64,000 nucleotides of DNA from contig JAJPHV010000020.1 in the NCBI GenBank assembly GCA_021325095.1, positions 1-64,000 on the forward strand, read 5' to 3'. Under the pieces are notes generated by a model. The model did no database searches. It saw only the letters and a list, made by a program, of their open reading frames with translations, and was not told the DNA's origin. Shown piece after piece: positions 1 to 8,082 of the stretch (within the stretch, counting starts at the first letter, position 1; each line of letters opens with the position of its first letter). The stretch comes from Chloroflexota bacterium. Lineage in GTDB: Bacteria; Chloroflexota; Anaerolineae; Aggregatilineales; UBA2796. Both the position numbers and the translations under genes were made by a program.

Positions 1-141
1 CATGCGCTCCACTTCTGGCGGAATCAGTTCGGCAAGCCGCTGGCCGACAGCGCCTTCCAGCACTGGACGGCGAAATTTCGGACACCACACCAGGTGGTAG
101 TTGATGTTGTAGTGCGCGTGCCTTGTTTGTTCAGTCATCAT
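1..141 (-). CDS. tnpA: IS200/IS605-family TnpA transposase, N-terminal part (runs off the window)
   Basis: Reading the minus strand from the double ATG at 141 gives 47 codons to the window edge. The peptide contains YNINYHLVWCPKFRRPVL, which is the conserved N-terminus of the small HuH/Y1 transposases of the IS200/IS605 family; these move single-stranded DNA. The catalytic HuH and tyrosine lie outside the window, so integrity cannot be judged. A hairpin typical of an element end follows about 75 bp beyond the start codon (216-235). Recognition is by motif; the family call is confident, the subtype is not. Confidence 0.85.
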   Translation of the reverse strand, partial: MMTEQTRHAHYNINYHLVWCPKFRRPVLEGAVGQRLAELIPPEVERM

Positions 142-253
142 AAGCGAATTATATCACACGTTGTTCGTTTGTGCAAGTGTTCGTTCGTTGGAGAAAGGAG
201 ACGTGGCGCATTCCCCACCGGGCTTTAGCCCGGTGTCCCCTGCGCTGTATTCT
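142..253. mobile_element. Probable left end of the IS200/IS605 element, with subterminal hairpin
   Basis: An 8-bp perfect stem (216-223 and 228-235) with a TTTA loop lies between the transposase start and the permease gene. IS200/IS605 elements have such imperfect or perfect subterminal hairpins instead of terminal inverted repeats, and TnpA binds them. The true element boundary should fall a little beyond 235 and cannot be set without a target-site comparison. It must lie within about 18 bp of the permease start codon. Confidence 0.65.
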
Positions 254-1168
254 ATGGTACAGCAACGCAAACTATTGCCCTATGCTTTCCTGGCTCCGTC
301 TATGCTGGCGATGATTGTGCTGGTCTTCTATCCGTTGGTCAACGGCATCCTGTTCAGTTTCACGGACGCCAACCAGTACAATGTCGTCAAGCGAATCGGC
401 GCGAACGTCGTTCCGGCCAGTTATTCCTTTATCGGGCTTAAGAACTATATCGACCTTTTTAACCAGACCACCGGCGAGTTCTGGCGAGTTTTGGCACAGA
501 CTGTTGTATGGACGGTCATCAATGTGGCGCTGCACGTTTCCATTGGTTTGTTTCTAGCAATCCTGCTCAACCGCAAAATCAGAGGGCGAACCTTATACCG
601 CGTCCTGCTGATCGTGCCCTGGGCCGTCCCGACCTTCGTTTCCGCGTTTGCCTGGCGCTTTATCTTCAACCAGGACATCGGCTTCGTCAACCTGATGCTC
701 GCCAGGATAGGGATCGGGCCGGTTCCCTGGTTCTCGACCCAGTTTCTGGCGATGACGGTGGCGATTATCGCCAACACATGGCTGGGTATTCCGTTCAACA
801 TGGTTTCACTGCTCGGCGGTCTTCAAAGCATCCCCGCCGATCTGTATGAAGCGGCCAACGTAGACGGCGCAAGCTGGTTACAATCGTTTCGTTACGTGAC
901 ACTGCCCCAATTGCAGCCCGTGCTAACCACCATCATCCTGCTCGGCACGATCTGGACTTTCAACGGTTTCACCATCATTTTCCTGATCACGGGCGGTGGC
1001 CCAGCCGAATTGACGGAGATACTCTCGACGTATGCGTGGCGTTGGGGGTTCCAACGTTGGGAGTTTGGCATTGCTGCCGCATACTCCGTCGTCATTCTGC
1101 TGATCCTGCTGGCCTTCGCGGCCTTCTACATTCGGTATCTTAACCGTACCCAGGCTGGTGCGTTATGA
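254..1168 (+). CDS. Sugar ABC transporter permease, MalF type
   Basis: This 304-residue integral membrane protein is one half of the inner-membrane channel of a carbohydrate ABC importer (CUT1-like). It has six hydrophobic segments and the cytoplasmic EAA loop (EAANVDGASWLQSFRYVTLP) that docks with the ATPase. The reading frame is open from 161, but the first 31 codons run through the IS hairpin, so I start at ATG 254, which is followed directly by a normal permease N-terminus (MVQQRKLLPYAFLAP). No clear ribosome site precedes it; the insertion may have removed one. It overlaps the next permease by 4 bp. No substrate-binding protein or ATPase gene is in the window; the former probably lay upstream of the insertion. 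Confidence 0.88.
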   Translation: MVQQRKLLPYAFLAPSMLAMIVLVFYPLVNGILFSFTDANQYNVVKRIGANVVPASYSFIGLKNYIDLFNQTTGEFWRVLAQTVVWTVINVALHVSIGLFLAILLNRKIRGRTLYRVLLIVPWAVPTFVSAFAWRFIFNQDIGFVNLMLARIGIGPVPWFSTQFLAMTVAIIANTWLGIPFNMVSLLGGLQSIPADLYEAANVDGASWLQSFRYVTLPQLQPVLTTIILLGTIWTFNGFTIIFLITGGGPAELTEILSTYAWRWGFQRWEFGIAAAYSVVILLILLAFAAFYIRYLNRTQAGAL

Positions 1169-2043
1169 GCAGACAGAGCCTGAAACGACTGGTCGATGGC
1201 CTGACCCATCTCGTCCTGATCTGCGCTGTGGTCATTGCGCTGTTCCCGGTGTTCTGGATTCTCTCAACGTCCTTCAAGCCTAAGCCGGAAGTATTTAGTA
1301 CAGAGCTATATCTGTTCCCCAAAACGTTCACCCTCGACAACTACAACTACGTGATGGGCCTCACCACAAAGATTAGCACGCGAGAAGGCAGCCAGGAGAT
1401 CAACCTGTTTGTGCGCTGGCTGACCAACAGCCTGATCGTCGCCGGAGCGACCACTATCATCGGTGTGGTGTTGGCGGCGGGCACAGCCTATGCCTTTTCG
1501 CGTTTCCAGTTCCTGGGGCGGCGGGCTGCGCTCGGTTCATTCCTGGTCACGCAAATGTTTCCCGGCGCGATCCTGCTCGTGCCGCTGTACAACCTGCTGA
1601 ACCAACTGGGCCTCCTGAATTCGTGGCCCGGATTGGTGCTTGCCTACTGTACAACGGCGCTGCCGTTCAGCGTGTGGATGCTCAAGAGCTTCTTCGATAC
1701 CATTCCGGTTGACCTGGAAGAGGCCGCGACGGTGGACGGAGCCAACCCTATCGGCGCGTTTGTGCGCATTATCTTGCCCCTGGCACTGCCCGGCATCGCT
1801 GTTGCCGCATTTTACAACTTCATGACGGCCTGGAATGAGTTCCTGATGGCGCTCACCTTTATGACGGGCGAGGCCAGCCAGACCCTCCCCGTAGGACTGC
1901 GGCGTTTTGTGTTTCAGTTTGCCACAGACTGGCACTACATGTCGGCAGGCGCGGTGATCGTGACCGTTCCCGTACTGATCATGTTCTTCCTGGCGCAGCG
2001 TTACCTGATCAGCGGGCTGACGGCTGGCGGCGTGAAGGGCTGA
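1165..2043 (+). CDS. Sugar ABC transporter permease, MalG type
   Basis: This is the second membrane subunit of the carbohydrate importer, 292 residues. It begins with a cytoplasmic stub and a first transmembrane helix (about 15-35). An extended periplasmic stretch follows, then the remaining helices, with the EAA loop (EAATVDGANPIGAFVRIILP) near residue 190. The ATGA overlap with the upstream permease implies translational coupling. The pair probably forms a heterodimer with a MalE-like binding protein and a MsmK-like ATPase encoded elsewhere. The substrate cannot be read from the sequence. Confidence 0.92.
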   Translation: MSRQSLKRLVDGLTHLVLICAVVIALFPVFWILSTSFKPKPEVFSTELYLFPKTFTLDNYNYVMGLTTKISTREGSQEINLFVRWLTNSLIVAGATTIIGVVLAAGTAYAFSRFQFLGRRAALGSFLVTQMFPGAILLVPLYNLLNQLGLLNSWPGLVLAYCTTALPFSVWMLKSFFDTIPVDLEEAATVDGANPIGAFVRIILPLALPGIAVAAFYNFMTAWNEFLMALTFMTGEASQTLPVGLRRFVFQFATDWHYMSAGAVIVTVPVLIMFFLAQRYLISGLTAGGVKG

Positions 2044-2099
2044 GTTGGACACAGCCAGGCAGCGATTGTTGGGCGCTGCTGGCACACGCCCGTTGCCCA

Positions 2100-2615
2100 T
2101 CAGCAGTCGAATACCGACCAGCAGATGTCGTTTCGCAACCGCTCGTCGTCCAGGACAAGATCCCGAATCGCGTCCGGCAATTGGTCGCGCTGCCAGCGGC
2201 ACTCGCGTCGGCCCGTACTCTCGCCCTCGCCTTCAGGCGCAGCCGCTCGCGCGGCCTTGATCGCGTAGGCTGCAGCGCCGACTGCGTGTGCGGCGACGTG
2301 CGCGACCACAGCGGCCTGACCAGCAGCATACGCTGCAAAACGCGCCGCTCCACGTAAATCCCTTGCTGCACCCATTGCGTGACCGCCGATTGCACGTGTT
2401 TCCATCATTTTGAGTTCCCCACGTGTCCACGCCCGAGCTGCTTTGATCGCCTGGCGTGGACGTGGATCATCTGGCCGCACCGACTCGAAGAGGTGAAGGA
2501 CGTGCTCCGCGCACGCAGCCGCCCACAAGGCGAGAAGGTGATGGTCTGAATCCGTGAGCGTCCCACCACGGCGGATGGTGATGAAGCGAGGGTCGCGCTC
2601 TTTGGGGAGGATCAT
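2100..2615 (-). CDS. Imm5-like putative immunity protein family
   Basis: A 171-residue all-helical, Ala- and Arg-rich protein. It carries the pattern ALWAAACAEHVL, ESVRPDDPRPRQAIKAARAW and HVAAHAVGAAAYA that I associate with the Imm5-like family annotated as 'putative immunity protein', named from polymorphic toxin loci. I start at ATG 2615 because an AAAGGTG ribosome site precedes it; the frame also opens 10 codons earlier. No toxin gene adjoins it, so it is an orphan and its real role is open. It is convergent with the sugar permeases. Family recognition is from memory of the pattern and not from a search. Confidence 0.6.
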   Translation of the reverse strand: MILPKERDPRFITIRRGGTLTDSDHHLLALWAAACAEHVLHLFESVRPDDPRPRQAIKAARAWTRGELKMMETRAIGGHAMGAARDLRGAARFAAYAAGQAAVVAHVAAHAVGAAAYAIKAARAAAPEGEGESTGRRECRWQRDQLPDAIRDLVLDDERLRNDICWSVFDC

Positions 2616-2698
2616 GCTGCACCTTTCGTGAACACAGATTTTCACATTCCTTATCTTCAGCTATATTGTAAACCTGTCATCCCAAAGTGGGTCATGCC

Positions 2699-3046
2699 TC
2701 ATTCCTGCATTGTATTTGGTGGCAGTACACCGGCGAACTCGGCTTGAATAAACGCCTTTACGCCCTCCGGCCCGCTGATGCGCAGCATGAATGACTCGCT
2801 GCCTGCCTCGACACTCAAGGTAAAGGTGAAAAAGGGGCAGCACAGCCGCTCCCGCGTGATAAACTCGGCAGCTAACTCAAACTGGCTGTTGTCCCAGCGA
2901 AAGGCATAGCCCTCGTCGGACGGCTTGACTTCGTGTACCCCCTGGAAAAGCTGGCGGGCCACAATCTCGTGCCTCTGGCGCTGTTCGGCGTTCATTGCCG
3001 ACGGGTTGCAAGCAAACGCGTTGCTGTCAGGTAAGGGATCGGACAT
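2699..3046 (-). CDS. Small cytoplasmic protein under MerR-type control
   Basis: A 115-residue soluble protein with an ERLCCPFFTFTL segment holding two adjacent cysteines near the middle and another cysteine near the N-terminus (FACNPSAM). Proteins with this CCPFF segment are often found beside MerR-family regulators, and I recall them near mercury-type genes; the function is unknown. ATG 3046 is chosen over the longer frame because a GGAGGT ribosome site lies just upstream (3053-3058). The divergent merR gene and the 19-bp-spacer promoter between them (3082-3112) indicate that this gene is the regulator's target. A role in metal or oxidant handling is inference. Confidence 0.75.
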   Translation of the reverse strand: MSDPLPDSNAFACNPSAMNAEQRQRHEIVARQLFQGVHEVKPSDEGYAFRWDNSQFELAAEFITRERLCCPFFTFTLSVEAGSESFMLRISGPEGVKAFIQAEFAGVLPPNTMQE

Positions 3047-3081
3047 GGGTTGACCTCCAAGCTGTAACGGCTTATGAGCAG

Positions 3082-3112
3082 AGCCTACAACTTCAAGCGA
3101 ACTGGAAGTCAA
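3082..3112 (-). promoter_or_regulatory. MerR-type promoter with 19-bp spacer and dyad operator
   Basis: On the minus strand a TTGACT -35 (3107-3112) and a TAGGCT -10 (3082-3087) are separated by 19 bp, the overlong spacing that MerR-family activators correct by untwisting DNA. The spacer holds an imperfect dyad at 3090-3109, ACTTCnAG-4-CTnGAAGT. The promoter faces the 115-residue gene and the dyad is about 20 bp from the merR start codon, so merR probably also represses itself. Confidence 0.8.
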
Positions 3113-3129
3113 GAGCAGAAGGAAAACTC

Positions 3130-3513
3130 ATGTTGACGATTGGACAGGTCGCGCGACAGGCGGGCATTCGCACCTCAACACTGCGCTATTACGAGGAGAT
3201 CGGGCTGCTAGCGGCTCCGGCGCGGGTGAGCGGGCAGCGCCGCTATGACGAAGGCATCCTTCGACGGCTGGCACTGATTAAGCTGGCGCAGCGGGCCGGG
3301 CTGACCATTGCCGAGATTCACACGCTGCTCCACGACTTTCCCGATGAAACGCTGCCTGCAGAGCGCTGGCGCACGTTGGCCGAACCGAAGCTGGCGGAGG
3401 TACAACATCTGATGCAACACCTTCAAGACATGCAGCGGCTTTTGGAACAAACACTTGAGTGCGAGTGCCGTTCCATGGATGAATGCGGTTCTTGTGCCGT
3501 AATTTCAGACTGA
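3130..3513 (+). CDS. MerR-family transcriptional regulator with C-terminal cysteine cluster
   Basis: A 127-residue regulator. Residues 1-70 form the MerR winged helix-turn-helix (MLTIGQVARQAGIRTSTLRYYEEIGLL), followed by a dimerisation coiled coil to about 112. The tail holds a cluster C-x-C-x5-C-x2-C (ECECRSMDECGSC), reminiscent of the metal or [2Fe-2S] sites of SoxR/MerR relatives, though the spacing matches neither SoxR nor MerR exactly. ATG 3130 follows an AGAAGGA ribosome site. It is divergent from the gene at 2699-3046, whose promoter it should activate. The inducer is unknown; a thiol-reactive metal or redox signal is inferred. Confidence 0.88.
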   Translation: MLTIGQVARQAGIRTSTLRYYEEIGLLAAPARVSGQRRYDEGILRRLALIKLAQRAGLTIAEIHTLLHDFPDETLPAERWRTLAEPKLAEVQHLMQHLQDMQRLLEQTLECECRSMDECGSCAVISD

Positions 3514-3516
3514 ACG

Positions 3517-4611
3517 CTAGACGCCGAACTCGCTGCGTACCAGGTCGAGCTTACCGATGATGCCCGACAGTTCGTCGATCAGACGTGCCGCGCGGATAGC
3601 GTCACCGACCTCCATGAACGTCACCAGGTTGCGGAAGTTCTCCGGCAGCGCGGCGATCTCGCGTTTGACAGCTTCAATATCGACGTAATTGGCGACGACG
3701 ATCAGGCGCTGCACGGTAGGATTGTTTTGCGCGCGCTGCAAGTTGAGGATGAGCGAATCGATGGAACCGTGCCGCTGCACCTCGAACACGTAGGTGATCA
3801 CGCCCAGGTTGGCGATGCGCGCCTGCCAGATGGCGTCCACCTGCGCGCCCCTGGCAACGCGTTTCTCCTTTTCGGCCTCGAAGCCAAGCCACTGGCCGAT
3901 GGCGACCAGTTGATCGACCACCTCGTTGTGGTCGAACTCGTAGATCGCAATAGGTGGGCGGCCATCCTCCGGCATGGCATCCAGGCTATCACGGTGCAGC
4001 CGCCAGACCTCGAACAGGAAATAATTCACGTCAAGCGCTTCCAGACCGCGCAGCCCGCTGTGCGCCAGCTGGTCGCGGATCAACCCGAGCAGGGCATTGA
4101 AGGCTTCGTAGCGCTGTCCTGTGATCTGCGTCTTACGGATGGCCGGGAAGGTTTCGCCAAAGCCGAGCAGTTCCAGAGCCTTGCGTGCCCGGTCATTCCA
4201 CACACCGCAATCCATCGGGTGAACAAAGGCCAGGATTTCGGTGATCGAAGCGGAACCGAGGCCCTTGATCGTCTTGCGGAAGGCGTCGTAGCGGTCTGCC
4301 AGCCTGCCCTCACCCCACAGCAAATCCTTGAGCGCGGCGCGCAGTCTGGGCAGGCCGTTATCTTCGAGCAGTTGCTCGACAAAGTAGGCTTTGTTGCTCC
4401 ACATGCGGCTGGCCCACAGCGAACTGATGATCTGACCGAATTCGGTTTCGGTCATCTGGTCGATGCCGCTGGCGGAGAGCAGTACGGCGTAGCGTTCCTT
4501 GCGCGCCTGCTGCTCGGCCATGTCGCGCTGGTATTCGATGGACTCCTCGTATTGCTGGTAAGCAGGCACGAACTGGACGAGCCGCTCTTTTTGCTCTGGC
4601 GTGAGTTTCAT
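3517..4611 (-). CDS. Putative PD-(D/E)xK nuclease-like protein
   Basis: A 364-residue soluble protein of unknown function. The N-terminal half is helical and contains GLGSASITEILAFVHP followed by WNDRARKALELLG, resembling a helix-hairpin-helix DNA-binding module. The C-terminal half contains QVDAIWQ (Asp near residue 257) and, after a beta strand, VFEVQ (Glu near 275, Gln near 277). This is the D...ExQ arrangement seen in PD-(D/E)xK restriction-like nucleases. I start at ATG 4611, the first Met after the upstream stop. It lies 4 bp after the stop of the gene at 4616-4999 and is surely co-transcribed with it. The nuclease assignment is inference from motif order. Confidence 0.6.
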   Translation of the reverse strand: MKLTPEQKERLVQFVPAYQQYEESIEYQRDMAEQQARKERYAVLLSASGIDQMTETEFGQIISSLWASRMWSNKAYFVEQLLEDNGLPRLRAALKDLLWGEGRLADRYDAFRKTIKGLGSASITEILAFVHPMDCGVWNDRARKALELLGFGETFPAIRKTQITGQRYEAFNALLGLIRDQLAHSGLRGLEALDVNYFLFEVWRLHRDSLDAMPEDGRPPIAIYEFDHNEVVDQLVAIGQWLGFEAEKEKRVARGAQVDAIWQARIANLGVITYVFEVQRHGSIDSLILNLQRAQNNPTVQRLIVVANYVDIEAVKREIAALPENFRNLVTFMEVGDAIRAARLIDELSGIIGKLDLVRSEFGV

Positions 4612-4615
4612 AGCA

Positions 4616-4999
4616 TCAGCGATGGTTGTAAAACTCGACCTGCCAGCGCCACTCGGAGTAATCCTGCGCATTCCACCACTGCAAGAGCGTCCCTACTTCG
4701 CCACCCGGCAGCAATACCAACCCGCCGATGTCCTGGCTGGTCGGCCAGATGTCTTGGCGTTCAATGCGGCGTTCGCGGCGGGTCAGGCGGGTGATGGGTG
4801 TCTCCGCCGTCGCAGGCAGATCGATCCCCTCGGCCAGGACTTCGCCTTGCATATTGCGCACGGTGACGGTCAGAACGGGCGGAGCAGCATGAACCAGCAT
4901 CACGTCGGTGGGATCGACACGGCCACGCGCAAACGCCATACCGGTAGCACCGGCCTTGGGATACCACAGGTCCCAGTCTTGCAACGTCAGTTTCGCCAC
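4616..4999 (-). CDS. Hypothetical protein, partner of the nuclease-like gene
   Basis: A 127-residue protein that I do not recognise. It starts VAKLTLQDWDLWYPKAG and ends SEWRWQVEFYNHR, and looks like a mostly beta soluble domain with several tryptophans and no signal peptide. GTG 4999 is preferred over the ATG at 5101 because an AGGAG ribosome site precedes the GTG by about 8 bp and the upstream codons look non-coding. It is the first gene of a two-gene unit with the nuclease-like protein. Confidence 0.6.
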   Translation of the reverse strand: MAKLTLQDWDLWYPKAGATGMAFARGRVDPTDVMLVHAAPPVLTVTVRNMQGEVLAEGIDLPATAETPITRLTRRERRIERQDIWPTSQDIGGLVLLPGGEVGTLLQWWNAQDYSEWRWQVEFYNHR

Positions 5000-5152
5000 T
5001 TTCAACTCTCCTGGGAACCGCAACCTCCACGTCAGCCATTGGCGGGACGAAGTATTGCTAGAGCTGACGAAGAAGGAAAGCGAGTGGAAAAACCTGACCA
5101 CCAGACGGGGGGAATTTATGCGGTGTGGAACTGGTGGATGACCTAATTATAC

Positions 5153-5192
5153 CTAAAAGAAATGCGCCCTTCACTTTCTCAGTGAAGGGCGC
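5153..5192 (-). terminator. Rho-independent terminator after dnaK
   Basis: A perfect 12-bp GC-rich stem (5164-5175 and 5181-5192) with a 5-base loop. Read on the minus strand it is followed by ATTTCTTTT, so it terminates transcripts coming from grpE-dnaK. Confidence 0.85.
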
Positions 5193-5204
5193 GTGCGAAG
5201 TTGC

Positions 5205-5307
5205 TGACCTCACCCCAGCCCCTCTCCAACCGGAGAAGGGAGCCAAAGCGATACCATAGTGCCGTCCCGGTTCCCCCTCTCTGCGAAGCGGAGAGGGGAT
5301 GAGGTCA
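5205..5307. repeat. Pyrimidine-rich hairpin repeat, copy 1
   Basis: The 103-bp segment is bounded by inverted TGACCTCA (5205-5212) and TGAGGTCA (5300-5307). It contains CCCCTCTC/GAGAGGGG arms forming a hairpin at about 5274-5298. Related hairpins occur at 13594-13632 and 21664-21705. It abuts the dnaK stop codon. Confidence 0.7.
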
Positions 5308-5308
5308 A

Positions 5309-7210
5309 TTACTCGACGACTTCGCCTTCGATTACGTCCTCGCCGCCGTTGGGGCTACCCGGCTGCTGGCTGTAGCCTGCCGATGGGCCAGCCCCGGCAG
5401 CGCCCGACGTTTCGTACATGCTGGCCCCGATCTGCTGGATGCTACGTTGCAGCTCCTCGACGGCAGCCTTGATCTTATTGGTATCCTTGCCTTCTTTCGC
5501 CTTGCGCACCGCCTCGATCTGCTTCTCGATGCTCGACTTGAGCGTGCCGTCGAGCTTGTCGCCAAAATCGCGCAGCGATTTCTCGGCGGTGTAGATCGAA
5601 GTGTCCGCTAGGTTCATGATCTCGATTTCGGCCTTGCGCTTCTCGTCGGCAGCTTTGTTGCGCTCCGCCTCCTTGATCATGCGCTCGATCTCCTGTTCGG
5701 TCAGGCCGCTCGACGCCGTGATGGTGATGTGCTGGGCGCGGCCCGTTGCCTTGTCCGTTGCAGACACGTTCAAGATACCGTTCGCGTCAATATCGAAGGT
5801 CACCTCGATCTGCGGCACGCCGCGCGGTGCGGGCGGGATACCGTCCAGGATGAACTTGCCGAGTGTCTTGTTGTCGGCAGCCATCGGGCGTTCGCCCTGG
5901 ATGACGTGAATCTCCACCTGAGTCTGGCCGTCCGCCGCCGTGCTGAATATCTGCGACTTCTTGACCGGGATCGTCGTGTTACGCTCGATGAGTGGAGTCG
6001 CCACGCCGCCCAACGTTTCGATGCTCAACGTCAGCGGAGTCACGTCCAGCAACAGCACGTCCTTGACTTCGCCGCCCAGCACACCGGCCTGGATAGCGGC
6101 GCCCACACCCACCACCTCGTCGGGATTGACCGTCTTGTTCGGTTCTTTGCCGAACAGCTTCTTGACGGCTTCCTGCACAGCGGGCATCCGGGTCATACCG
6201 CCGACCAGCACCACCTCGTCGATGTCGCTGGGCTTGACACCCGCATCGTCCAGGGCTTTCCGGACAGGCCCGATGGAGCGCTCAATCAGGTCTTGCGTCA
6301 GTTGTTCGAGCTTGGCGCGGCTCAGGGTCATGACTAGGTGCTTGGGGCCGCTGGCGTCCGCCGTGATGAACGGCAGGTTGATCTCCGCCTGAAGCTGCTG
6401 CGAGAGTTCTTTCTTGGCGTTCTCCGCCGCTTCCTTCAAGCGCTGCAACGCCTGGCGATCTGTGCGCAGATCGATGCCCTGTTCCTTCTTGAATTCGTCC
6501 GCGATCCAGTTGATGATACGCTCGTCGAAGTCATCACCACCCAGGAAGGTATCGCCGTTGGTGGACTTCACCTCGAACACGCCATCGCCCACGTCCAGGA
6601 TCGAAATGTCGAACGTGCCGCCGCCCAGGTCATAGACGGCAATGGTTTCGTCTTTCTTCTTGTCCAGCCCGTAAGCCAGCGAAGAGGCCGTCGGCTCGTT
6701 GATGATACGCAGCACTTCCAGCCCGGCGATCCGGCCCGCGTCTTTGGTCGCGTTGCGCTGACTATCATTGAAGTAGGCCGGAACCGTGATCACCGCCTGA
6801 TCCACCGTGTCGCCCAGATAAGCCTCGGCATCGGCCTTCAATTTGCTCAGGATCATGGCGCTGATCTCCGGCGGGCTGTATTCCTTGCCGCCCATTACCA
6901 CCCGCACATCGCCATTCGGCGCCGCGGTGACTTTATACGGCACAGTCTTGAGCGCCTTTTGCACCTCCGGGTCGGTGTACTTACGGCCCATGAAACGCTT
7001 GATCGAGAAGATCGTGTTTTCCGGGTTCACGATGGCCTGTCGGCGCGCGGCCTGACCCACCAGGCGCTCGCCGGTCTTGGGGTTGACGGCCACGACGGAT
7101 GGCAGCAGACGGCTCCCCTCTGCCGTCGGGATCACAGTCGGCTCGCCGCCTTCCATCACCGCCATGACCGAGTTGGTCGTTCCCAGGTCAATTCCAATAA
7201 TCTTGCCCAT
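5309..7210 (-). CDS. dnaK: Chaperone DnaK (Hsp70)
   Basis: Full-length Hsp70 of 633 residues, the ATP-driven chaperone that binds unfolded segments. The nucleotide-binding domain occupies about 1-385 with phosphate loop 1 ([15 protein letters not shown]), phosphate loop 2 ([15 protein letters not shown]) and the adenosine motif ([17 protein letters not shown]). The linker is [10 protein letters not shown], then comes the substrate-binding domain, the lid, and the conserved acidic tail [13 protein letters not shown] 7210 is chosen because AGGAG lies 5 bases upstream; the frame also offers a GTG at 7216. It is the second gene after grpE (38-bp gap). No dnaJ follows, so the J-protein is encoded elsewhere. 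Confidence 0.98.
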   Translation of the reverse strand: MGKIIGIDLGTTNSVMAVMEGGEPTVIPTAEGSRLLPSVVAVNPKTGERLVGQAARRQAIVNPENTIFSIKRFMGRKYTDPEVQKALKTVPYKVTAAPNGDVRVVMGGKEYSPPEISAMILSKLKADAEAYLGDTVDQAVITVPAYFNDSQRNATKDAGRIAGLEVLRIINEPTASSLAYGLDKKKDETIAVYDLGGGTFDISILDVGDGVFEVKSTNGDTFLGGDDFDERIINWIADEFKKEQGIDLRTDRQALQRLKEAAENAKKELSQQLQAEINLPFITADASGPKHLVMTLSRAKLEQLTQDLIERSIGPVRKALDDAGVKPSDIDEVVLVGGMTRMPAVQEAVKKLFGKEPNKTVNPDEVVGVGAAIQAGVLGGEVKDVLLLDVTPLTLSIETLGGVATPLIERNTTIPVKKSQIFSTAADGQTQVEIHVIQGERPMAADNKTLGKFILDGIPPAPRGVPQIEVTFDIDANGILNVSATDKATGRAQHITITASSGLTEQEIERMIKEAERNKAADEKRKAEIEIMNLADTSIYTAEKSLRDFGDKLDGTLKSSIEKQIEAVRKAKEGKDTNKIKAAVEELQRSIQQIGASMYETSGAAGAGPSAGYSQQPGSPNGGEDVIEGEVVE

Positions 7211-7248
7211 ATTCACTCCTCATTTGTGATTTGATAATGCAGCGAGCA

Positions 7249-7908
7249 TTAGCTGGCAACTCGGACTAACGCCGGGCGCAAGACTTTGTCGCCGTAGACG
7301 TAGCCCTTTTGCAGCACCGCAGTCACGCGGCCACTTTCCAGATCGCTGGATTCATCGCGCCCAATCGCCTCGTGAAAAGCCGGGTCAAAGACTTCGCCTA
7401 GCGGGTTGATCACTTTGACGCCGGCGCCGTCCAGCAGCGTGAGCATTTTGCGATGGATCAGACTGAAGCCTTTGATCACCTCGTCATCCGCTCTGTCCGC
7501 CGGAACATTGGCAACGGCGCGATCAAAATCGTCGATGATGGGCAGAAGCTTCCGTAACGTCTCAACGGCTGCATTCTGGTAAATCTCGTCCCGTTCTTTT
7601 TCTGCCCGTCTTTTATAATTGGCGAACTCGGCGCGGGCACGCTGCCAGCCATCGAGGTACTCGTTGGCCTTCGCCTGCGCTTCAGTTAATTGCACTTCCA
7701 AACTTGCTCCCCCCTTTGTTTCCTCAGCCTTTTCCTCAGGTTTTTCCGCAGCGATTGCTGCGGAATCGGATGGCCTGGCTCCGTTGTTCGCCGTGTTCAC
7801 AGGCTGCCCAGATTGATCGCCAACCTGTCCGGAAGGTTGAGCAGTATCGTTGACAACCTGATCAGCCTTTCCGGTGTTTTCCTGTGCCTCGTGCGAGGTA
7901 TCATTCAT
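7249..7908 (-). CDS. grpE: Nucleotide exchange factor GrpE
   Basis: A 219-residue co-chaperone that releases ADP from DnaK. Residues 1-80 are a low-complexity, acidic, Gln/Ala-rich extension. From about 80 comes the long dimerisation helix (AQAKANEYLDGWQRARAEFANYKRRAEKE) and then the C-terminal beta domain with the signature LEVINPLGEVFDPAFHEAIG-like stretch (KVINPLGEVFDPAFHEAIG) and GYVYGDKVLRPALVRVA. A GGGAGGGAGAAG stretch precedes ATG 7908. It leads the grpE-dnaK unit. Confidence 0.97.
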   Translation of the reverse strand: MNDTSHEAQENTGKADQVVNDTAQPSGQVGDQSGQPVNTANNGARPSDSAAIAAEKPEEKAEETKGGASLEVQLTEAQAKANEYLDGWQRARAEFANYKRRAEKERDEIYQNAAVETLRKLLPIIDDFDRAVANVPADRADDEVIKGFSLIHRKMLTLLDGAGVKVINPLGEVFDPAFHEAIGRDESSDLESGRVTAVLQKGYVYGDKVLRPALVRVAS

Positions 7909-7947
7909 GCGTCGCTTCTCCCTCCCTCAGACGGATTCCACACAAAC

Positions 7948-8023
7948 AGAAGCCACTCGATGGCTTCTTGAATGCTCACAGTGTAGCGCCGATGTAATAG
8001 AATTTCGTTAGCGCTTCCGTAAA
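7948..8023 (-). promoter_or_regulatory. Putative grpE-dnaK promoter with downstream dyad
   Basis: On the minus strand a TTTACG (8018-8023) and TATTAC (7994-7999) are spaced by 18 bp and lie about 90 bp before grpE. Between this promoter and the start codon is an 8-bp perfect dyad, AGAAGCCA-5-TGGCTTCT (7948-7968). This is not the CIRCE sequence of HrcA (TTAGCACTC-9-GAGTGCTAA), so any heat-shock operator here is of another type. The promoter call is tentative; the dyad is directly seen. Confidence 0.45.
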
Positions 8024-8082
8024 AACTCTATAGGATTCCGTCGGGCGGCTTGACAAGCGCATAAATTCCGATTGGAGCTACC

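Larger units (their letters stand above)
5000..5308. other. Intergenic region with dnaK terminator and a hairpin repeat
   Basis: This 309-bp gap lies between dnaK and the 127-residue gene, both on the minus strand. It holds a pyrimidine-rich repeat at 5205-5307 and a strong terminator hairpin at 5164-5192. A TATAAT on the minus strand (5146-5151) could be the -10 of the downstream pair, but no convincing -35 is seen. I find no further gene. Confidence 0.6.

Noticed and set aside
161..253. Longer N-terminus of the first permease (start at 161)
   Set aside because: The codons run through the IS hairpin and do not resemble a permease; ATG 254 gives the normal family start.
4500..4610. Long open plus-strand frame opposite the nuclease-like gene (3727-4794)
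   Set aside because: Antisense shadow of a GC-rich gene; the minus-strand frame shows domain motifs and the plus-strand one does not.
8050..8076. TTGACA before the tex remnant as a promoter
   Set aside because: No -10 hexamer occurs at a proper distance; the ribosome site would fall where the -10 should be.
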